Origin: Timema cristinae
Lineage: Eukaryota; Arthropoda; Insecta; Phasmatodea; Timematidae
Direction: 5' to 3'
Assembly (NCBI GenBank): GCA_039000515.1
Contig: JBCFYV010000012.1
Location: forward strand, 33,408,562-33,472,561
DNA length: 64,000 nucleotides
A program made the translations under genes and the position numbers. Positions 56,459-64,000 of the stretch are shown piece after piece (positions within the stretch are counted from its first letter, which is position 1; each line of letters starts with the position of its first letter). The notes below the pieces were generated by a model. That model made no database searches, had not been told where the DNA came from, and saw only the letters and a list, made by a program, of their open reading frames with translations.

Positions 56459-59400
56459 GGACTTGGGAAGATACACAAACTAATTACAAATCTCCTTGGC
56501 AACAAGTGTTTTGGGATGGAAACAAACATCCTGCTAAATCCAAAGACAGACAATAATTTGTGTTGGTTGTTTTATAATCACATAAATAGGCAAATCATGT
56601 TTGTTTGGCAAATAAAACAACACAGAGGTAACGTTGGCGTTTTTATTTGATCTTACTTTTACATAGATAAATATTCAGATAAATATATGAATAATCTCAT
56701 TAAAAGGCAGTTTAACCTCAAGATTAGGCAAGGAAATAATCAAATGAAACCTTATGTACAGTTTTTTTTTTTTTTTTTTTTTTTTTTTGTGTGATAACAA
56801 TGTATCTTCAAGACCAAGAAACTTTGCAAAGGATGCCTGTGTTAAGAATAAAGAATACTAAATTATAGAGAAAGTGTATCTGCATTTACAGAGGCATATT
56901 GAAAAACTTAATAAGGAAAAACCACCTTCAGCACACCCAAGCAAGTTTCAAACCCTGTCATCATAAGGCCGGTCTATTTTGAGAGTGATGCTTTAAACCA
57001 ATTGTCTACCAAAGCAAGGAATACTCTGAAACTATAACGAATTAAATTTCACCAGATGAAGCCACCTTTGAAGCTGTGAAAGGTAGTTCCAACTCGGAAC
57101 AAATAGTGATTGAAGATGACTAAGACAAGCGTCCAGAAAGTATCCCGACAGTGAAATAAGGGATGCTTAGCAACTAATATTGTGATATAAGTTTATATTA
57201 GACCAGATATTTTTTTATAAACTACATTCTTATCATAAAAATTATTTAATCGATGTTTCAGGAGTAATTTTTCGAAATGCATATAGAAACTTTCTGAAGA
57301 TATCACTCATAAAACTTACCATTTATTTATTTATATTATAATTATAATAATAAAAGTGTACTACCTTATTTGGTCGGTACTTTCTTCATGCCAAATAGCT
57401 TCCAAATCTTGTGATTCAATTGATGGATCTATCGATTTCATATCTTCATTTAAAATCTCAATTCTTTTTTTCGGCAAAGTCAGTTTGCCTAACTACCTCT
57501 CGTTTTGTGATTATTTTTTTTAATATAAGTTCTACTTGCATACTTCTTTTGTGTTAATGGCAATGACCTTAAAACTTTATTTCTGCCAATTGAAGTCATC
57601 GCCCAAATAAATTTTAGTTTTGTTAGGAATTCTTCTCATTCATTCTCTACAAATACTGACAAAACTGTAAAAGGTTAGGTGACTAGTACTAATAAAACTT
57701 TTAAACCAATCAAGCAAAAAGGCTAATGAGTGGGAACATCAAGGGCTTTGTTATGTTGTCCGCGAAGGTAAAGAGAGGGTGGAGGGTGGAGAGGAGGAAA
57801 GTTAATTAGACAATCTTGAAGACATCCGAGTAGCATAGTTTAATCTTGACCATGCCGTGTTGCTACGTGGTGTCAAATGCTATCTACATTGGTCTAATGG
57901 AAGAATCACACATGATAATTCTTTGCATCTAGAGTACGCAAAGAAGGAATTAAAAATTCCCTAAAATAATGGTTGTTGTTTATGGAATTTTTTCCCAACT
58001 AATATACAAATTAGCAAACTTTTTTTTAAACTGATAAGTATAATTTTAATTTTTAATAAAAAAATACAAATAATACAAAATAAACTAAGATAGTAAAAAT
58101 GTAGAAAAAAGGATTAAACTAAGTGGAAAAAAAGCTAAATATAATTATTTGTTAAAAGTACACTAAGGCTGCACAGTTCTCGGACATAGTGTTACGTGAT
58201 CAAGATTTGAACTAGGAACTGTAATTAGGAATTGAATATTGTATACAGCCTAATATAATGTTATCATCTTTTATTTTTGACTTCCACCTTAAGGATATTC
58301 AAGATTCAATTCCTTAGAAAAAAAATTTCTATTTTGAAGTGAGATTTATTTTAGAGCTCTAATACTGCTTATTGGTGATTCAAAGCCAATTAGGTTTGAA
58401 TAGAATGAACTAAACAACCAGGCCCCAGTCCAGTAATTTAATACTTATTCTGAATGTATAACTGTTAAAATGAATTAATTTTAGTAAAGAATGTTAACAG
58501 TTAGCTACTATTTGTATTTCCTATTATTCTATTTTATTCATATTTCCTCTTATGTTCAGAATTTTAAAGTTAATTGGAGGTTTTGGTTTATAAAATAGTT
58601 GATATGACCCAACTCTAATTCAAACGGTATATATCTAGCAACAGCACATAACCTCTTATTTACATGTTAATTAATGGGTATATTTTTGTTTTGTTTTGTA
58701 ACTATTCAGTTAGTGATATTTTGTTTTCCCTACCCCTTTCACAAGCTTATGTGAAAACACATTTTAGTTTTAGTGAACTTCAGGCATGTGACCCAAATAT
58801 CTGAGCTCATATTGACTCACCATAATTTACCCCTTAAATCCCGTGACCTCTGGTGTATGTAATTCCAAACTCAAACGGAATAAGAAAGTGGCACTTTTCA
58901 GGTCTACCAAGGTGTTCATTCACCTCTGGGATATTTAAAATAATCAAATTGTCTAGTTGAATGCCTTATACTGCATGATTACGGAGAAATTCATCTTTAA
59001 ACTTGATTAACCAAAAATTATAAACTTTTAATAAGCAGTTGGATTAAATATTGAAAGGAGGATAAAAGGGCAAGGCCTACACACTTACTAGAAAATTGTG
59101 GGCCTCAAAGTATTTAGAAAATCTTTAGCATGTGTACTTAAGACTTCTTTTTACATCCATAATGAGTCTGACACACTAGACATTGTGACTCTCCATTCGG
59201 GTAGATATAGAACCAAGAAACATAGAAAGTTTTATCTTGGTATTAACCACGTTCTTTGGGAAACCTTAGTTTTTGCTATTTATATTATGAACCTGAAGTA
59301 TTAAACTGTGTTTGCTGGTGCACAAGGATGCCAATCGAAGGACCATACCAATTCTAAACTTTGTTTAATGATTTAGGGAAACTAGCTTTTTTTTCTGTTT

Positions 59401-59580
59401 TTTGTTTGTTTCTCAATCACACCCAAACCACTACAGATCGTCCTGCTGACATTTTAGATGGATAAAAATGTGTATGTTCAATATTATATTTAGGCTGATT
59501 AAAAATTACATCAGCCATTATCTTGAAAGAAAATGGCAGCTAGATAATACTACTTTTTAGCCCATTCAAAGCTTTAAATC
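56459..59580. other. Mostly unassigned flank with SINE C copy
   Basis: Poly-T of 27 at 56762-56788. A minus-strand SINE C-like copy at about 56920-57020 (box-B-like GGTTTGAAAC on the minus strand). 57030-57170 is less AT-rich but matches nothing I know. A Helitron-like scrap (CTCAATCACACCCAAACCACT) is at 59385-59560. No gene seen. Confidence 0.4.
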
Positions 59581-59619
59581 ATTAACCGTGGTAAGTCTGA
59601 TTTACAATTTCTCCAAACT

Positions 59620-60050
59620 TCTCTCTCAGCCATGTGTCTCCTCCGCTCCACCCTTTGGCTTCCATGTCCTTCTGTGCTTGGTCCGTCTATCTTGCCTGTG
59701 GTCTTCTACCATTTTCTTTGTTCTGTCTTAGGCATTCTGTCCTCTATTCTCATCACATGACCTAACCACAGGAACCTTTTTCTCTTCAGTGTTTCTTCTA
59801 ATGATATAACTTTTAAAGCACCCCTAATTATTTCATTCCTTATCCTAATCCCTTCTTGTTACATTTGCAATGCCTCTCGGGAACCTCACATCTGCTGCCT
59901 GCAATATACATAAATCTTTCTTTGTCCATGTCCAGGTTTCAGACCCATGATAATTTTGGCATATGGCTTTGAAACCTGGACATGGACCAAAAGAGATTTA
60001 AGTAGATTGCAGGCAGCCAAAATAAGGTTCCTGAGGGGCATTGAATCATA
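59620..60050 (-). pseudogene. LINE remnant with inverted duplication
   Basis: On the minus strand, broken frames read YHGSETWTWTKKDL, LQAADVRFPRGIA and FLWLGHVMRIEDRMPKTE. These are C-terminal blocks of a LINE reverse transcriptase of the CR1/L2/jockey type. From 59963 to 60045 the same block appears on the plus strand (AYGFETWTWTKRDLSRLQAA, KIRFLRGIE), forming a hairpin-like inverted repeat with 59880-59945. Confidence 0.65.
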
Positions 60051-60289
60051 TCTAAATGAATAAAACTAAGATTTTGTGTATATCTCTGTAAGGCATAAGT
60101 TTCACGATATATATCGAATGTAGAAGATGTGCACCTCAAAGCTGGAATATAAAATTAGGATTGGATTTTTGTAATGAACTAAAAACTGGGTCGGAAGAAC
60201 TAAAATGAATATATTGTTTGTTTCTGTTTGAAGCAAAGAAGCGCACTAAATTGTGTGGGTACCCTGGGCTAGTAAACAATATAGAATGT

Positions 60290-60290
60290 G

Positions 60291-60326
<36 letters not shown>
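60290..60326. repeat. (GT)n(AT)n microsatellite
   Basis: Alternating GT then AT repeats next to the LINE remnant. Confidence 0.9.
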
Positions 60327-60378
60327 TTGTCTCTGTAGGCATTATAGTTCCAAAACCAACAGACCTAGAAAGTTTAAA

Positions 60379-60560
60379 TCATACTAATAAAACTGAAATG
60401 TCTGTCAATTTGTAGCTCAATCACATCTGAAACACTGTCTGGCTTAAGAAGATAGAAAATTTTTAAATTCCAAGAATATGGGGGGATTACTTTGGGGATA
60501 GGGGGGTTCCCAAACACAGAAATTTAAATTTAAAAATTAATTATTAGAAGAAATGTGGAG
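60379..60560 (+). mobile_element. Helitron-like 5' end fragment
   Basis: TCATACTAATAAAACTG followed by GCTCAATCACATCTGAAAC resembles the 5' end of the Helitron-like block at 46958. No 3' end found. Confidence 0.35.
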
Positions 60561-60599
60561 AAGGCCACGCCCCACCCCCCAAAAAGAATCCTAAACCAT

Positions 60600-63130
60600 T
60601 AGATTAAAATACTTGTGTGTGGTAGAAAATTTATATTCACACAGATACATGTTGAGCACGCATGTCAATTTATGATTCTGTGTGGCTCATTTCTATTTAT
60701 AAATGTTAGGAATATAAGATTTGAGATTATGGCATTTGGAAATTGGTCATTGTATGGTTAAACCTGCCAAGTGAGGTGGGTATACCTAATTTTACTCATT
60801 ACTCACCAAAGATCAATTCCTTAAAAATTGTTAAATTTGTGCACCAAATATGTGCAATATTTGTTAGCACACATTTGTGTTTTCCCTCATGAAAGGAACA
60901 CACCCAAGTGATCACATTTACTGATACGCATCTGGGATCATTGATTTTGATTGTGACTTCATCAAGAAATATAAAGTCACACCCACTTAATGCTAGTATG
61001 AAGTTTCAAAATTTGTGTAAAAAAAATAGGATGAGTCTTTTTATGTATTCCAATATTTACTTTGGTTATATTAATGATTTTAAAGTAAAGATTTCTCCAT
61101 TTAAGATAGTGACAATATTGAACTTACTGAAACGCTGCCCCTCATCATTTTCAATGTTCAATATGGCCTTTATAGTCAAACGAGTTTGACACGCTTGATG
61201 TAGAGGGACAACCTTAAATAACCATTAGAGTCGGAACATTCATAATTTCTAAACAAGGGCTGGTGGAATCGAGAAGTAGAAGATTTAAATTTCCAAAACT
61301 TAAAATAACAATACTTTTTGTTTTGGTACCTATTTATAGAAAAGAAAATTGAAATATTTGCAATCGCATACAAAAACCACTCCATATATTCATAAAAAAA
61401 TGTTAAATTGTAAATTTAATAGTTGGATCCAGAAAATAGGGGATCAAAATTTCACAATTATTAGAAACAACTTTTTAGCTGCCTATCGTTTCATTTATGC
61501 TCTTGACTTAACTGTGATGCTGTTTTTTCCTATGTCTTTTGTAATAATGCATATAATTAATTTCACGTAATATATCAAGATCATTATCAGTTAAATATTG
61601 TATTGTTCATGAATTTTGTTTGTTTTTGCACTCAATTTATTGGTTGATTAATGTTTTATTTCAAAATGTATTGGTTGGCGTGAATATTTGATTTGGGATT
61701 GTAATGACTATCTTGATATTGTAAATGAATAAATTATATTATAAAGAGTGTAACAATATGTTGAGCATCCAACTTCGAATTAGTTTTGATATTGGTCTGC
61801 TCACATGAATTATTCAAAGACTTCTGAATATCCTAGAAATTTAAAATTTGTCGTTATAATAAGTATCAAGATAATCTTCTCTAGAAAAGTCTAAAACACA
61901 AAAATGTAATATTAGTAGGTGTCAACCTATGCCACAAACATTGAAAATGAATCATTTCCTTTGCTAAGAGGAAACTTTTACAGTACTATTAACTTTCATT
62001 TGTTTTAACTCTTTAACAACCAACTTTATTCTGTGTCACTTTTCTTTCTTTTTTTATTAGCACTTATCTATTTTGACATTGTGTTTTAGTCAACCCACTT
62101 CTCACATCTATAACACAATTTAAACCCATTCAGAATTAAAACTTTGGTTACTTTTCCCATCAATTTTATATACAAAAAATGAGCAAAGATACTTTATGGA
62201 TTTCTACTGCAAATAACAGACACACCAGCTAGGTTTGTCTCAGCATTTAAATTTTTGTGCAGTTTTCTTTTTTTTTTCTGGATACTATAAACAGTTATAT
62301 CAAATAATCAATTTTTAGAATATTTGTCTGTTTTTTGCCAGTAAACTCAAAGTACTCATCGGATCAAGATTTCTTCTGTTGTACTCCTTATTTTTAAGAA
62401 TACAGGATAAGCTATATACTATTGTTCTTACTCATCAGTGAACAAAATAGTGTCAAATACACTAAGCAAAAGTAGTGAACATGCATTGTGTCTGGTATTG
62501 TGGGTACACAGGTTAGCAAATGATATGAGCTGGGGTGTGTAGGGGGATGGGATGGGGACTAGTTTGGGTTTCTTTGTGAAGCATTATATATACATAAACC
62601 ACTTCTCTCAATTAAGGTCCTTGGCATTGTCAAGTGCAAGTCTAAAACCTGTTTTGTAAGGTGGTGGGCGGGAGGGTGAAAGGCGAGGTGTGGCTTCACA
62701 ACCAACCAAAGTATCCTTCCGCGCCAACAACAGTGATGAATCATAGATGGTGCTAGCTACCGGACAGGTCTTGCGGAAAAATCATACGTTTGGAAATATC
62801 AGTTTTCTCAAGAACAGTGAAATTTTTATGTTAATCGGTGTTTATTAATGGTTACATTTTCTTATTTTTTGTTATGAAACCGTTTTCTATTGAAAAATGT
62901 CAATTTTATCGATAATTCATAAATTTTAAAATCATGGGTAAAAAGTATAACTTAATCAACATGCTTATATTCTTGAAGAAAACTGTTTGTTCTCATAATT
63001 CTGCATTTCCCTGCCAAATGAAAAGGGCCAATCGCCTTAAGTTTCATTCTTTTCTAACATTTGAAGTTGTTTATAGTGTTTGTGTGAAACTCCAGCAGTG
63101 GGAAATTGCCAATTATTAATAAAATTAAAA
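60600..63130. other. Unassigned AT-rich stretch
   Basis: No supported gene. A segment near 62330-62430 resembles 51030-51140, hinting at an old repeat. The patch at 62620-62760 is less AT-rich but shows no homology I know. Confidence 0.4.
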
Positions 63131-64000
63131 TAACACAAAATCAACACACAACTTCGCATTGCCTTGGCTAAAGCAGCTCAAAAAATGTCAAATGATATTA
63201 AAAAAGTGAAAGAGTCAAACAACACTTTGGAATGTCTCACCTTTGATCTAGAAAAAACCCTACCATTGCCTCAAATACAAACTATATAGTGTTCTACAAA
63301 TGGCAGTTATGATTCTTTAACTGTGGTATTCACAGTGGATCAAAAAAACAAAGGTTTTTGCTATGTATGGGTTGAAGAGGAGCGCAAGAGATAGGATCTT
63401 GTTTAAGAAAATACATTAAAGAAAACATTGGAAACACAAATGCAGAACTAGTGCTATGGTCAGACTCTTGGGGCGCCAAAACTGCAACATAAATTTGGTT
63501 TTGTTCCTAAAGAGTGTTTTGAATGAACATGAGTCTCTGCAAGTGATAACACAATGTTTCCTTGTCTCAGGGTACAGTTTCTACCAAATGATTCTGATTT
63601 TGGAGATGTTTAGTGTGCACTTAAGCTCCAGCAAAAATTTACGTTCCAAATGATTATATTTCTATAATGGAAAAATGCAGGGGGGGGGGGGGAGAATCCC
63701 TTTATAGTTAAAAAAAATTACAAAAGAAGGTTTTTTTAGTTCTGAAGATTTAGAGAAGTCAATTACAAATAGAAAGAAAGACATTAATGGTGACAAAACT
63801 AATTTGCTTCGCTGTCAAGAAATTCAACTTAAAAAAGATAAACCATTTTCTATTTTTTTTGAAAACTGGCCTTAACCAAGAAATATCGATTGAAGTGGAT
63901 ATTTCAAAACAAGGACGACCAGTGAAACAACGAAGAATGTTTAATGAACTTGGCCAGAAGGAAAGCCGATCAGTACCCCAAAATTAAATGAACCTGAAGT
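63131..64000 (+). pseudogene. Transposase-like coding remnant of unnamed family (runs off window)
   Basis: Several frames together give a continuous protein: RIALAKAAQKMSNDIKKVK, LTFDLEKTLPLPQIQT, FCYVWVEEERKR, ELVLWSDSWGAKT, NINLVLFLKSVLNEHESL, FLPNDSDFGDV, CALKLQQKFTF, EDLEKSITNRKKDINGDK and NQEISIEVDISKQGRPVKQR. I recall proteins with this motif order (FDLEKTLPLP, then a WSDSCGGQNRN-like block, then GHSFLPNDSDFG) in many arthropod genomes as multicopy genes of unknown name. The conserved aspartates suggest an RNase H-fold transposase. This copy has in-frame stops, at least three frameshifts and a 13-G run near 63680. The right part continues beyond the window. Confidence 0.55.

Larger units (their letters stand above)
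51900..56463 (-). mobile_element. Copia retrotransposon 2, intact and young
   Basis: Identical 5-base flanks GGACT (51900-51904, 56459-56463) surround LTRs 51905-52082 and 56281-56458 (178 bases each). By eye these differ at a single base (position 7). On the minus strand the primer-binding site GGTTATGGGCCCAG follows the 5' LTR, and a GAGGAGGAG polypurine tract precedes the 3' LTR. The single open frame codes a full gag-pol. Everything needed for autonomous copying by this family is visible. Confidence 0.97.

Noticed and set aside
1..64000. CRISPR arrays, bacterial operons or phage genes
   Set aside because: No spaced direct repeats or closely packed intact frames; all strong coding signals are eukaryotic transposons or exons of one spliced gene.

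Overview
The window looks like AT-rich nuclear DNA from an insect, or at least an arthropod: short exons in long introns, canonical GT-AG splice sites, AATAAA signals, tRNA-derived SINEs, and a mix of Copia, Ty3/Gypsy, Penelope-like, RTE-like, mariner, hAT, Harbinger-like and Helitron-like elements. No bacterial operon, CRISPR array or intact non-coding RNA gene was seen. Species cannot be named from sequence alone.

The one host gene I can support lies on the + strand, in six in-phase exons between 1664 and 33028. Joined in frame they encode about 273 residues matching the C-terminal tail of the NuMA/Mud spindle-orientation family. The exon at 3494-3747 carries the LGN/Pins-binding motif. The exon from 32774 carries PMTPR and GTPNR sites resembling the mitotic CDK sites of vertebrate NuMA. 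The long N-terminal coiled coil must lie left of position 1. The last exon can be read straight on to a stop at 33028, adding a 21-residue hydrophobic segment, with AATAAA at 33130. A donor at 32906 inside it could instead give a soluble tail through a small exon at 34722-34754, which lies inside a hAT-like transposon.

Layout. 1-15901: upstream sequence and exons 1-4, with introns holding a Helitron-like element with an internal tandem duplication (5817-6579), a 224-bp foldback element (6801-7024), a Penelope-like fragment split by a Harbinger-like insertion (8424-10240) and a 1.08-kb hAT-like element (10690-11767). 15902-32773: exon 5 and a 16.8-kb intron with a three-level nest (hAT-like 17085-22882, containing Copia element 1 at 17536-22630, containing a SINE at 18091-18375), further hAT remnants and an RTE-type LINE scrap. 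32774-33135: last exon and 3' end. 33377-44350: a hAT-like element, a dead mariner, a decayed Ty3/Gypsy element with two LTRs, and a Penelope-like element with a small TA-flanked palindromic insertion. 44350-51904: mostly unassigned AT-rich DNA with a rearranged Helitron-like block and a LINE fragment, each hit by a SINE copy. 51905-56458: Copia element 2, apparently complete, with an open 1360-codon frame and near-identical LTRs. 56459-64000: LINE debris and, at the right edge, a decayed transposase-like coding region of a family I cannot name.

The elements have piled up in the introns and downstream flank of the spindle gene. Target-site duplications and nesting give a relative order: Copia 1 landed in an existing hAT-like element and was then hit by a SINE; Copia 2 is the youngest insertion.
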